Shown: positions 44,751 through 56,012 of the stretch, one piece after another
Layout of the letters: every line of letters starts with the position of its first letter
Numbering within the stretch: position 1 is the stretch's first letter
Assembly: GCA_020205615.1 (NCBI GenBank)
Contig: CM035152.1
Span: forward strand, 151,084,166-151,148,165
Length of the DNA stretch: 64,000 nt
Source of the DNA: Panax quinquefolius
Lineage: Eukaryota > Streptophyta > Magnoliopsida > Apiales > Araliaceae
Reading direction: 5' to 3'
Made by a program: the position numbers and the translations under genes
Notes under the pieces: generated by a model
The model's database searches: none
What the model was told of the DNA's origin: nothing
The model's input: only the letters and a program-made list of their open reading frames with translations

Positions 44751-45650
44751 GAAAATTTATTTTAAATTATGAACAAAATTGTATTTATGTAACCTAAACT
44801 TCACTAAGCTTCTTTGGTTAGCCTCTTGCAAGATGCTTCTCGCAGCTTTCTTTCCAATTGTCCGGGCTTATAGCGGGGGAAGCAAACTCCTTTGCTATCC
44901 ATATCGGTTTTATTCTTATTATCCTTTGTTTTTGCCTTTCTATTTACCTTCTTTGAATCGTTCTTCTTTTTAAAGATCCTTTGGCCCCTACCAAGAAGAC
45001 TTGATCTTTCTTGGTTGGAAAGTGACTCTCAACATTTTTCAATATGTTAAGCAAATCAATGAAGGCGATATCTAGCTTGTTCATATGAAAAATTCACAAC
45101 AATTAATGAAAGGAGTCCGAGAGTGAGTGCAAGATCAAATCTTGGCTCAACTCTCCATCCATGACAAAACAAGTTGTCCTAATTGATCAATCAAATTGAT
45201 TATGTTAAGAACTTTTTGTCTATACTATAGTGCCATTGGCCATTCTAGATCGGAAGAGCTCCTTAGATATCTGATATCTATCAATCCTACTTTCCTCACC
45301 ATCAACTACTTGATGTGCAGGAATATAGTAGAAGCATCCATAGTTTCATCTTGTGGACATCAAGCTTGTTACTCATGGATGCGAGCATGATGCATTGAGC
45401 CAATCATGCATCATCTTGCCACTTTCTAAAAGTAGCAATCTCTTCCTCGGAGGCATTATGCGCAACCATTGCGGGGATAGGCGTATTAAGGACATAAGAT
45501 AGCTTTTCACCATGAGAACTATTCTCAAATTCCTTAACTTATCCGCTTTAATTGATTACGGTTAATTTAGCATCTAATATGCTTCGCAGCGATAGTAATT
45601 TTAGACATTGTAAAATTACGTAAATGAATTTGTAATCAACAACATTTTAA
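44751..45650 (-). pseudogene. Element F gag
   Basis: The minus strand at about 45470-45300 reads EEEIATFRKWQDDA and IMLASMSNKLDV, resembling the copia Gag motif with a Trp-x2-x-Asp and a conserved SM-x3-L. At about 44800-44900, KGVCF and a distant C-K remain from a CCHC knuckle. Stops and shifts interrupt it. Confidence 0.75.
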
Positions 45651-47575
45651 CATACATTCTTTTATTAATTACCAAAATAAATTAGGTCTTGTTTTAAATT
45701 GGTATCTCCACTATTTTTTTCAAACTATATTACTCTCACTTATATAGTTCGGCAAAAATCAAATTAAAGATCTCATTAGTGAGAATAAGGATCCCATTTC
45801 AAATGTATATAGCCTTGTGGTGACACAACAAACTATATATAAATAAATAGGTAGACAACTTTTGTCAATTACATCAACTATGCAACTCCTTTTCTTTTGC
45901 CTCTTAGATTATTTTGATCAAGTGGTGGCACATCCGAATCAAAATTATCCAAGTTAAGTCCGACCTAGCACTCCATATATTCAAAAAAAAAATATCATCC
46001 TTGTGGTGACACAACAAAATAATATTGTTCAATTTTCTTTATAAGCATCAAATGTGATAAATTAACATCTTAAATACTTAATACTTGCCTTGGTGACACA
46101 CAACAAACTCATATTAAATATTTAATACTCTATTAATTTTATCATGCTAGAAAGCGGCGTTCGATATTCCAAATATCTTTGAACGCTTAGGACTTAATAT
46201 AAAAATTGAGGGTTTGTTATTAATTTGTCTCATCTTGTTTAGCGGCATGCATTTACATATATATATATATAAATATACGTCGTATTAATGAACATGCGAA
46301 AGCATGTTTGCATAATATATAATATATATAGTATAAGTACGCACATATAGAATACTATATTCTACCCGGATTGATTATGGACTTTTATTCTAGTTTGGTT
46401 CACTAGAGCCACCAAGTGAACCAAAAGGTCAAACCCTAAGGGTGCAAGAAATAATATTTAAATATAACTATTACATTTAAACCCGGGCTCCATTACAAAC
46501 GGGTCTTCAAGCGCTCCTTGCTCCTTGATCTCCAATTTTTTTAAAAATTAATTCTAACTATTCCTATTACAAAACTATTTAAAATAAATAGAAACCTTGA
46601 TCAGCAGTCAAGGGGAAGTACATAGGAGGGAGTTAGAATTTACATTAAGAAAAATTAGAGAAGGCGAGTCTGTGAGACCCCATTTAATAATACCCATACA
46701 TTCACGCATCCAACTAAAATAAAATCCAATCATATTAATCAATAGTCCATAATCAATCCCATTTATTATTATACACATCACCATATGCATCAATAAATAA
46801 CATTCATCTCATGAATAATAAACATTTAATATATATATTGATATCATTTAATGGGCAAATTTAGTTAGTATAAAATCTATTTTTGAATCAAAATAAACTC
46901 CTTTATTTTAATCCAAATTTAAATCAAAATAGAACTATTTTATTTTAATTTATCCAATTTTGAATAAAACAAACTATTTTATTTTAATCAAAATCTTTAA
47001 TCAAAATAAACTCCTTTATTTTAATTAATTATGGAATCCAATTCCATGTAAAAAAATTTTTATTAAAAGAAAACACGGATATTCTTTTCCTATTCACAAA
47101 TAAACTCCTTTATTTTGAATAATATGAAATCTTATTCCATATTTAAATAAACTCTTTTATTTAAGGAAATTAGGATTCTCTTTCCTATTCACAAATAAAC
47201 TCTTTTATTTTGAATAATATGAAATCTTATTTCATATCTAAATAAACTCCTTTATTTAAGGAAAGATGGATTTATTTTCCTATTCACAAATAAACTTCTT
47301 TATTTTGAATAATATGAAATCTTATTTCATATCTAAATAAACTCCTTTATTTAAGGAAACACAAAATCCAATTTCAACTCCAATTAGTTAAGCATGAAAT
47401 TCTAATTTTAAAATTAAAATAAACTCTTTTATTTTTAAGATTAAAATAAACCTTTTATTTTAAAATTAAAATTAAAATTTATTTTAATTATAAAATTATT
47501 AAAATATTATATATATATATATATAAATATTACTGTAAATATTATTATATATATAATATATATTACCGTAAATAT

Positions 47576-47615
<40 letters not shown>

Positions 47616-47963
47616 CCGAACCGTGCACTTTGCTTAATCTTAAAATAAAAAGGAAGCACGTGGCCATCCTTTGCTTTCCTGATGTTGCTTCCTTTTTTTT
47701 TTTTTTTAAAGCATTCATGTGAGAGAGCGAGCTAATCATGCCACCAAAATAATCGCTAAAGCTCTTTGATGAAATTCTGCGTATATAATTCCCTTTTTTT
47801 CTTTTCTTTTGTGAATCACGCAATGAGTTCGGTAAAAAAAAAAAAAGCTGCTTTTTTTTTTTTAATTAGCATGACCTTATACAATTAAATTATGCCCAAC
47901 TAAATTGTTCTAAACACATATCAATATACATATCAAATTAAAACAATTAATAATTCGCATAAA
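45651..47963 (-). other. Element F long 5' leader with short repeats and AT-rich arrays
   Basis: About 2.3 kb lies between the primer site and gag. It contains three copies of CCTTGTGGTGACACAACAAA or a close variant (45813, 45999, 46087), a 95-bp tandem array (47093-47360), AT microsatellites near 46258 and 47582-47612, and a poly-A or poly-T pair near 47835-47862. TGTGAGACCCC at 46672 resembles the start of families I and II LTRs, but no matching end was found. No coding motif is visible. Confidence 0.65.
47093..47360. repeat. 95-bp tandem repeat (about 3 units)
   Basis: TTCACAAATAAACTCCTTTA starts units at 47093, 47188 and 47283, exactly 95 bp apart. Each unit holds GAATAATATGAAATCTTAT and AAATAAACTCCTTTATTTAA. 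Further degenerate copies of the AAATAAACTCCTTTATTT word extend from 46880 to 47450. Confidence 0.92.
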
Positions 47964-47980
47964 GGTTTGGCTCGATGCCA
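47964..47980 (-). promoter_or_regulatory. Element F primer binding site, degraded
   Basis: On the minus strand TGGCATCGAGCCAA follows one base after the LTR end. It differs from the initiator-Met complement TGGTATCAGAGCC by one substitution and one missing base. Confidence 0.75.
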
Positions 47981-47981
47981 T

Positions 47982-49844
47982 CATTAGGTTTGTAATATTC
48001 AAGAAACAATCAAATTGCATAAATTGAGCTAAGCGTGTAAAATCGAGTTTAAAAATTTTACAAACCATATACCCCTGATCACCCTTTATACACACATTAT
48101 TAATTAAACGAAAAAGATAAAGAATAAATCATACCCTTGAAGATCGAGCTTCCTCAGTACAAGTTCACCTCCAAATCCTTTCGCGTTCAATCTTGAATCC
48201 ACCGGGTTTGGTTCCTTCCTTTGATCAACGTTAGCCACCCAAATGTTTGGCCTCTAGAGGTGATCCACCAAGAAAGAATAGGAATTCAAGAAGAAGGGTA
48301 TTTGGCTCAAACCCTAGTTTTCTATCTCTATGAAAAGGTACTTTCCAACAAATTGGAATTATGTCGTTGTAAAAGTCAACAACCCCACCACCCATAATAA
48401 GACTCCTCTTATTTATAGATGTGGGCAACCCACCTTAACAATTAAGGAATTGGGTTTTAATTAATTAAATTCTTTTAATTAATTAAGCTCCCTAATCTTA
48501 TTAGGGATAATTAATTAAACTCCTTTAACTAATTTTCCTTCCTAATCCAATTAGGAATAAATGAGAGTACTTATATTAAATTAATTCCTAAACTCTTTTA
48601 GAAATTAAAATAATAATAATTGTAATAATATTAATAAGACTCTCTTATTAATTTATATTTAATATTTCTAAAATATTAAATAATAAATATTAAGCTATTT
48701 AATTTATTCTATCACCATAGATTAAATTAAATATACATAACATATTATTACGATTATGCCATTAACTTCTTAAATAATTATTTTTCCTTTTATGGTGTGA
48801 CCCTTTAGGTTCTCCATATTAAACCTATTGTGAATAAATCAATTAGAACAATTCTAATCTTATTTAAATAAATAAATTAAACAATTAATTTATTTAAATA
48901 AATAATATTTATTCTACAATAGGGATAAGTTCTCCTAGCGATCAACGACTTTCCGGATAATATAGATTTCAACATTAATCATTAAAGAACCTTTGAGTAA
49001 ATAGTTACCAGACAATTCAATCCTTCCACCATACAATGTCCCAATTAAATATAAGACATGGAATTACTTGTCAAGTCTTATTTTATTTAATTATATGTAT
49101 TTCGATCCTTAAATGCACAACTCAAATAATGCAAATTAGAAACTCCTTTCTAATTTCATTTTGCCTCGCCAAGACTCTTGGGTTGTCATTTATCGAATCA
49201 CATAGACATTTCTCTTCTTTTATTAGAAGTGGTAGATTCTTTATTGATCATACATTATCTCCACGTATAACTTATTATACCCAAGCATACCCTTTGATAT
49301 ACCCTAAGGGTCTTAAGGAATAAGTCAAAGTATAACTCATCATACACAAGATACTTATGATGATCTCAAGTCCAAGGATTACTTGACTACTATCACTACA
49401 GAATTCCTATCGACAGCAAATAAAACTCCATTAGGTATTCCTTAATGAGCCACGTTCAAATGAACTTATTCTCTAATAAGCACCTACATACTTTTTAGTG
49501 TCTCCACACAAATGATCATGAGATCAATCATCCTCATCCAACGAAAAGCAACGTATGTACCAATCTATCCGAATTCACTAATCCCCAATTTAGTAATCCA
49601 ATGATTGGGAACTATTTTAGTTTTAAGCTTTCTAAGAATTTAGATCTCATTAGAATGATCATCATCATTATTCTAAAAGCATTGCTTAAAACTATGGGTT
49701 TATCACATATTATAAAACAAAGATCATGTAGATAATTAAAAGCCTTTAATAAATTAATACTTTTATTAATAAATGAATAAGATTATTTACAAAGTATATG
49801 CTTTATCATCAAACATGATTGGCTTGTGCATACTACTACTTTCA
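47982..49844 (-). repeat. Element F 5' LTR (1863 bp)
   Basis: It matches 40631-42504 closely. The inner terminal dinucleotide is CA on the plus strand where the other LTR has TG, so it has mutated. A minus-strand TATA box is at 48410-48417. Confidence 0.92.
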
Positions 49845-49998
49845 CCTTTATCAAACACGAGGCGTTGACGAACTAATGTACCATCGCACCCTTTCTAGCG
49901 CACCATCTCTACTCCTCATCATCTTCCTCAAGTAGGTTAAACAATTGTGATTGAAAGTTTCAAATGACACTAGAACTTCCCCTCCTTCTAGCGCCCAA
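49845..49998 (-). other. Element D 5' leader, primer binding site and gag start
   Basis: On the minus strand, TTGGGCGCTAGAAGGAGGGG directly after the LTR end is the primer binding site. Element G has the matching TTGGCGCTAGAAGAAGGG. I cannot name the tRNA with confidence. The aligned gag ATG is at 49884, but its fourth codon is TAG. CCTTT at 49845-49849 is the right-hand target duplication of element F. Confidence 0.75.
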
Positions 49999-50627
49999 TG
50001 TTAACGCCAAGATCTCCCGCCACGTCCCAATCTCGTAAGACGCCTCGATCCTGCAGATAAAACACAATAAACACCACAAGCTTGGCGGTACATTCACCGG
50101 GGGATAGCTCGAGCGTGAGAGTCGATATCGTGTTCACAAGGTTAACAATGGAGGATGTAATGTCTAGTGTCTTGAGAGAGATAATAATTCTCAATTGTGT
50201 GTATATGAATATGAATGAAGACATACCGTTTGCGAAGACCTCCTTTGCTAGGTTATACTCTTTTCGCTTTGGACATTCGTGCACCCACTCTTGTCTCTGA
50301 CACACCACCCCCGATCCGATGGGTCCTGCCAATTGCATGTAGTCTATCTACTACTTTTGGTCATCGTTTACTACTACGTGGTATGGCTTATGATCCCATC
50401 CACATTAATGCATGGCGGTATTTTAGTCAACCGCCATACTTTTTCATCATTACTGAGTCAAAGATAGAGATATTAAAATATCTAATGGGTTAGTCCAATG
50501 AACCGACCCGATTCCATAGGGTTAAATAGCCCAATGACTTTCAAGGTTCAATAATAAAGGCCTAATAGATTAATTAAATGAAGTAGTTCGAATTTACTCT
50601 ACCAGAGAGAAATATCATGACCCAACA
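49999..50627 (-). repeat. Element D 5' LTR (629 bp)
   Basis: On the minus strand it runs from TGTTGGGTCATG (50627) to GTTAACA (49999). It is flanked at 50628-50632 by CTATC. It matches the LTR at 21270-21896. Confidence 0.93.
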
Positions 50628-51163
50628 CTATCTAATTAAATTCCTCTTTTATAAATTAAAAAAAGCAAAAGGAATAAAAATGACAACAGGACCACCATGG
50701 TAGGTAATCCAAAGAAATGTACATAACTTTTTTCCTGATATAAGGAAATGTCTAGTACATTGACATAACCAAAATATTTGCATGAGAAAAAGATTATTTA
50801 TGGATGGACCCTCTTAAATATGATTACTGAAAAGAGGATAAAGAAGACTTAACAATGAGACAAAATGATTCACGTTCAACAATATTCAAGAAGATAATAG
50901 TGAAAGAACCACTTCTCAGCAATGAGACACAATGATTCACCTTCGAAGAGTAGATGTTGATCAAAGATCAAAATTTCAAGATCAAAAACTATCACGTGGT
51001 GCCATACCTATGATGTTCATCCCTATCGTGGATATGCAAACTAAAAAGGACAAGGATATATTGGCATGGACATCATACAACAAAATAAATCAGCAGATCG
51101 TGAAATTTTTGAAATTAACTATTAACCAGCTTGACGATAATAATTCCCATTTGTACAGGTAGA
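50628..51163. other. Flanking DNA right of element D, no recognised gene
   Basis: It begins with the CTATC duplication. A short repeated phrase, CAATGAGACA[AC]AATGATTCAC, occurs near 50850 and 50920. A plus-strand frame at 50932-51162 has no similarity I can name; it may be part of the captured segment that follows. Confidence 0.5.
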
Positions 51164-51576
51164 CCGAATTTTCCAAATGGAATTGTGCCCACCAAATCTT
51201 AGCTGCTGGGGACCAGTACCATATAAAATTTTGGGATATGGATAATGCAAGTCTTCTAGATATTTGTAATGCCGAGGGAGGCTTACAGGTATTTGTCAGC
51301 ACATTTCAACTTGGTTTCTTGTATAAAATATTGTTTATAGTATATTTTGCGTTATTTTACGTTCAATAACAAACTAATGTGGCCTTTGTTTGTTTTTGTA
51401 TCTTCTCTAATTACAAGTGTACTCCTCTGATCAACTTCAACATTGAGGGAAATCTATTAGCTGTATCTACAAATGATAACAGGATCAAAATATTAGCAAC
51501 TAGTGATGGTATGAAGCTGTTGCACACAGTTCACGGCCTTGGTGCCTCCAGAATTGCAGCTAATTCTGTTGCTAAG
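51164..51576 (+). pseudogene. TOPLESS-like co-repressor fragment (two exons and an intron)
   Basis: Exon piece 51164-51288 encodes ILAAGDQYHIKFWDMDN and AEGGLQ. Exon piece 51418-51576 encodes LINFNIEGNLLAVSTNDNRI and KILATSDGMKLLHTV. Both resemble consecutive parts of the WD40 region in plant TOPLESS and TOPLESS-related proteins. The intron between has GT at 51289 and AG at 51416-51417, and a donor GT follows the second exon at 51577. The gene's N-terminal LisH-CTLH part and the rest of the repeats are absent, so this is a fragment. TOPLESS proteins act in the nucleus as transcription co-repressors; this copy cannot. Confidence 0.8.
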
Positions 51577-51848
51577 GTCAGCTGAATTCTATTCGTAAAT
51601 ATGCTACATGCTTATGTATGCAACTTTCTTCTTCTTAAACATAAACTATTCATCTCTTGGAAGTGTAAAATATTTTGTCAAATCCATTATTCACGGTTGA
51701 ACTATATTAGTGCCTTCTATTTCCCCATGAAAAGCACTTCCTCCGTTCCAAAATATAGGACCAACATAGACTTTTTGAAATTAATTTATGATATTCAAAA
51801 TTCAAAATTAACTTTATATTTGATATAATTAGGTAACAAAGATAACAG

Positions 51849-52248
51849 AAGGACTTGCAATGAAGGCATTCGCCTCCAGGAGAGTGCCAAGATAAATCAG
51901 TCTCTATTTGCCTTGTCAAATGTTATTTATGCACTGAATAACAACAGATCTAGAGTGCCTTATAGAGAAAGCAAATTGACACGGATATTGCAAGATTTTC
52001 TTGGGGGAAGAAGCCGTGCTTTGATGGTAGCTTGTTTGGTAAGAAGTTTCAGTTTGGCTAGTAATATCTGGGGGGGTTTCCCCCATTCGTTTCACCTTTT
52101 GTATTGGAATTTAATTGCTTTTCTGTTATGATTTCAAGGTTTTGTTGAGTTAAAATCTGATGTTGAGGAACTTTTTGGTTACAGAATCCAGGAGAGTATC
52201 AAGATTCTGTTTGAAATGTCCTTGTCTGCTCAATTGACCCTGTTGCAG
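51849..52248 (+). pseudogene. Kinesin motor-domain fragment (two exons and an intron)
   Basis: Exon 51849-52038 encodes [20 protein letters not shown] and [18 protein letters not shown], the switch II-neck side of a kinesin motor, in a form I associate with the plant KIN-10 type. A GTAAGA donor is at 52039. The next exon, 52185-52248, starts NPGEYQ as expected but hits a TGA after DSV. Introns are retained, so it arose by DNA-level copying, not from mRNA. The P-loop half of the motor is missing. Confidence 0.83.
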
Positions 52249-52695
52249 GTAATGTCCTCATTTTATACTACTTTAAAGAAAACAGATCTACTGACTTGGT
52301 TATATTACTTAATAATTTAATCCTTCAATTGAATTATTCATGTGGCTGCATTTTGCTGCCTCTACTAATCTTCTATATTTTTGTTTATATTGATTATTTG
52401 ATTGGTGTATAGACAAAGTCATGCACATGATAGAAATTTTATTTATTTATTTATATTTTAATTCAGAGGGATACAAATGGACTGTCTGCTGAAAACAGTG
52501 AAGAAGTTAATAGGTGTTGGGTCTACTCTTGCCATTAACCTTGTAAATATGAAAAATAGCCTGTCCCAACTATGGCATATCTACTTCTTTAAAATAAGAG
52601 AGTGGTGTGATGACCTTTGAATAGAATATGTTCTGCAGTAATTTATATATTTTAAATTACTAATTATATGCTCTACTTCTGTTTCTGCTTTGTAG

Positions 52696-53038
52696 CATTG
52701 AATGATGCACTGAAGGAAGAAATCCAGCATCTGAAACTACTAACTGGGCAGAACATTGATAACGGGGGACCTTTGATGAATTATCCTCCAGCATACGGAA
52801 CCAATCAGCAATTTTATTCCAACAACCCGTCTATGCACACAATATTAACTGCACAGCAGTTTCAACAGCTCCAAATCCATAATCAGAAGCAACAACATCA
52901 ATTCCAGTAGCATCAACTGCATCAGTTCCAGCAACAACCACTTAAGCAGCAGCAGCAGTAGGAACAACATCTATCCATGTCATCTACCAGCATGAGGGAA
53001 AGTTCTCCAGACATCAACCTGCATCAGTCGAAGGATTA
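52696..53038 (+). pseudogene. Group I bZIP transcription factor, last-exon fragment
   Basis: After a TTTGTAG acceptor (to 52695) the frame reads LNDALKEEIQHLKLLTGQ, the end of a leucine zipper. It continues with QFYSNNPSMHTILTAQQFQQ and a Gln- and His-rich tail, resembling the C-terminus of VIP1- or RF2-like plant bZIP proteins. CAG codons have become TAG at 52908 and again near 52959. A stop near 53036 may be the original end. The basic DNA-binding region is absent. Confidence 0.8.
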
Positions 53039-53284
53039 AATAGAGACATTTAAGGCTTAGTGGTCGAATTAATATTGGTTACACTCTGCTTTAGGATAGA
53101 TCAGCTTTATGTGATTTAGTTTAGATACATCCCATGTTACATCGTTTCCTAGGCAGTCAAAATTCGAAGTAATGATCTGTTTGTTCGCGGGTATATACAT
53201 CCCATGTTACTCTGCTTTGATAAATGATTGAAGTTACAACTCTTTTAATCTTTCAGGCTACAATATGCTAATCTTTCATGCATT
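53039..53284. other. Possible bZIP 3' UTR between the fragment and the CACTA-like end
   Basis: It continues directly from the bZIP stop and has no coding motif. CATCCCATGTTAC occurs twice (near 53125 and 53197). Confidence 0.4.
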
Positions 53285-53652
53285 AGCATATTGCAGGTGC
53301 ATTGGTAATGTAGGTGAACCACAAATTTTTTTTCTTTTTTTTAATCTACAACATTTTAAAAATGTTGTGTAAATATGCCTAAACGTTGTCTAATATATTA
53401 AACTACAACATTTTTATCCAGAAAACGTTGTGGAATCATACCTTCTACAACGTTTTTAAGCATCTGCTAATTTATAGAAAACAAATCTACAACCATTTTT
53501 TAAAAAAAACGTTGTGTAATGTGTTTAACTACAACGTTTTAAAAACGTTGTGTAAGGGTGTCAAATAGATGACACCCTCTTAACCACGACGTTTTTCTGA
53601 CTGAAACCACAATGTTTTTTTCGCGTTGTCTATTTATTGTTTTGTAGTAATG
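53285..53652. mobile_element. CACTA-like transposon terminus with palindromic subterminal repeats
   Basis: Seven or so units of the form CTACAAC-GTTTTT-AACGTTGT occur at 53345-53640, each able to fold on itself. Clustered subterminal motifs like this are typical of plant CACTA (En/Spm) elements, where transposase-associated proteins bind. The block ends TTTATTGTTTTGTAGTA near 53650; a canonical right end would be TTGTAGTG, so the last base appears mutated. No coding sequence for a transposase and no left end were found. Confidence 0.65.
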
Positions 53653-55023
53653 AAAGCTTGAAATGGGTCAATTTCCTGGGATTTTATCACCGGCGCCGGC
53701 GACTCTACCACCGGCGCCGACGACTCTACCACCGATCCAACTTGGGTTTTTCTCTCTGGGATTTGATCTTTCCCTACTGAATTATCTGTGTCCGTTCTTA
53801 AACAACATATTCACTCTAAGTCCCAAATCTCTGTTCTCAGCTCCGATGGTATCTCCATCTCCTTCATCTTTTGATCTGCTCAGTCAATTCTTTGACTTTT
53901 AGCTGACTTTTAGAGAGAGAAAATGGAGTGAGGAAATTCATTTGCACTAACAAAATTTTATTTAGATTTTTGTTTTAATTTTTTTTTACAAGGAGAGAGA
54001 AAGTCCAATGAAATAGTGGCTTGCTTATCTTCTTCCAATTGTGAAAATCATATGTTGGGTAGTTGTTATTAATATTTAATGGACTCAGTAGTATAATTTA
54101 CTTTCCAACCAATTTTTTTTTTTGTTTTGTATTATTTGGACGAGAAAAGGTTGTGTATAAAATGTACACTGCATTTTTTTGAAGTTTAAGATTAAATATA
54201 TTTGATAATTTTTTGAGTTCACGGGATCTCAACAGTTCCTTATTAATTTATTTTTGTAATTAGACTTTATAAAGTTGTATGTCGTGTATACATTATTATG
54301 AGCGAGATATAAATCGTCACCATTTTGTTTAATCTTTTTACTGACCAATGAATGCGTTTGATTGTGTTAATTTTTGATGTAAGTTGATAAAAAATCAAAA
54401 TTGCTGGTTCGATAAAGAAAATTCATTTTAGTGACCATTCAAAATTGCTGAATTTCCTCGCTCAATTTCTCAGCTTTAGATGAGAGAAGAAGACGGATGA
54501 GAATGGGTCAACTTAAGCGGATCTAATTTGGAATATTTTTATTATTGATTTGAATTTGATTCGAGAGATATGATGAATAATTAAATTGGTCCCTGTTTTT
54601 TATTTCACCGTGACCGATAACCCTTAAAACCAAACTCTGATCTCCTATTTTTTTTTTTATCTTTTTTATTTTGATTTAATTATTTTGCAGTAACCCAATT
54701 TCAAAATGAGTAATAATTTGAAAAAAAATAATCATCTTTTAAAGGAAAATAGAAATTACAGTATCTTATATGAAACTATTTACATGTCAAACTTTAGGGA
54801 TTTTATAAATTAAATCCATTAGAATTAAATTCTGTGAAGTATTTTAAATCGTTAGATGAAGAAGGGAGAAACGAGATGAGACTTAGACTTAGACTTAGAT
54901 GAGAATTAAAAATAATTGTTTCGTTGATTGTTTCTTAGCTGTCTGCTAATCTGCTTGTCTGCATATAAGCAGTGTTGAATCAAGAGTTGTTTTATCTGAC
55001 ACATGCATGACTGCTAGAATGTG

Positions 55024-55071
<48 letters not shown>

Positions 55072-56012
55072 TATACTTTGGTTATTTGATTGGTAGAACC
55101 AACATTCTAATTGTACTTCTTATTACAGTATGATGTTAATTGGTTCATATGATTTTGTTGTTTCAATCAACTAGAAGGCTCATTTGGTGTAGTTACATAT
55201 CCTAAAAAATGGAAAAAAAAAAAACATAATGATAAATTACCAAGTATAGTTGATCTAGGAAGAGAAACTTCCTTAATTGTATTTCCTCGATAAGGCTAGA
55301 TCAAGTAGGAGGATCCCTTAAGAGTGCCTTTAATTTCCTTCCGAAGAGTGATGCTGTTCTTTGCTAATTAATCCACCTGCTCCAGCAACTCAACTGTTTC
55401 TTCACGAGGTCCGGATATGGGCTAACATCTCTCTTTTACTTTTTGTCCATTCATGGGCAGAAAGAGAGACTACCACCAGGGGTTTCCCCCCCTCTTTTTT
55501 TACCTTCCATTTTCATCTTCTGAAGAACTTTATGGAGTTAGATTATCACAATTATTTTTATAATTTTAGGCAGTAGATTCAACTCACTAGGGGCACAGAT
55601 GTAGGATTAAATATAAAAGAGTTCTCCTTGTCTAACTTTTTTTTTTTTTTTTTCTGGAGACGTTTCAATTTATACAACTGTACATATGGTAGACAACTTG
55701 GTCAAATTCACCAATAAGGGTAGAGTAGAGCACTATCTATTGCATAGTAATTCAGCAACTTGATTTATACATTTTCTATTTACACCAACAAACGTGAAAA
55801 CTCCATAAAATTGGGGATTCTTGCTATTTGAATATCCAAACATTTTACCTGGCCAGTATTTTCTTATTGCAAAGAGTAATGCTACATGCAATGGTCCACC
55901 AGTTATCACAACATTATTTGTCCTCCTGATTGATATAAGCAAGCATTCTGAATCTGTTAACGGAATTGCCAGAGCTGGGGACCATCTGCCATGCTGAGTA
56001 TCATATGCTATT
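53653..56012. other. Unassigned DNA between the CACTA-like end and element G
   Basis: A short Pro-rich plus-strand frame at 53663-53902 starts beside two CACCGGCGCCG repeats. A 96-codon minus-strand frame at 55733-56023 has no family I recognise and runs into element G's LTR. An (AT)n microsatellite is at 55027-55068. The rest is AT-rich with poly-T runs near 54115, 54650 and 55640. No firm gene is seen. Confidence 0.55.
55027..55068. repeat. (AT)n microsatellite
   Basis: About 21 uninterrupted AT units. Confidence 0.95.

Larger units (their letters stand above)
40631..49844 (-). mobile_element. Element F: Ty1/copia retrotransposon inserted in element D gag, TSD CCTTT
   Basis: LTRs of 1874 and 1863 bp lie at 40631-42504 and 47982-49844. 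CCTTT occurs at 40626-40630 and 49845-49849. The minus orientation is set by a polypurine tract next to the low-coordinate LTR, a degraded initiator-Met primer site next to the high-coordinate LTR, and gag and pol fragments in the order gag, integrase region, RT, RNase H on the minus strand. RT preceding RNase H after integrase is the copia order. All coding regions are decayed. Confidence 0.93.
21270..50627 (-). mobile_element. Element D: Tat-type Ty3/gypsy retrotransposon hosting elements E and F, TSD CTATC
   Basis: Matching 627- and 629-bp LTRs (TGTTGGG to GTTAACA on the minus strand) are flanked by CTATC at 21265-21269 and 50628-50632. Removing nested elements E and F with their duplications leaves about 11.2 kb. 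Pol order is protease, RT, RNase H, a second archaeal-type RNase H, integrase. A 162-bp tandem array and an antisense ORF lie between pol and the 3' LTR. The second RNase H and the antisense ORF are recognised features of the Tat/Ogre/Retand group. Stops in gag and pol make it non-autonomous. Confidence 0.95.

Noticed and set aside
46672..47830. TGTGAGACCCC at 46672 as the start of another solo LTR inside element F
   Set aside because: The start resembles families I and II, but no GTCACA-type end, TATA-leader order or flanking 5-bp duplication was found.
51736..51835. TTCCTCCGTTCCAAAATATAGG near 51738 as a complete MITE
   Set aside because: One MITE-like end is present, but I could not find the second inverted end or a TA duplication nearby. 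It may be a MITE remnant within the captured kinesin intron.
53663..53902. Pro-rich 79-codon frame as a gene
   Set aside because: It owes its composition to two CACCGGCGCCG repeats, has no family resemblance, and follows a transposon end.
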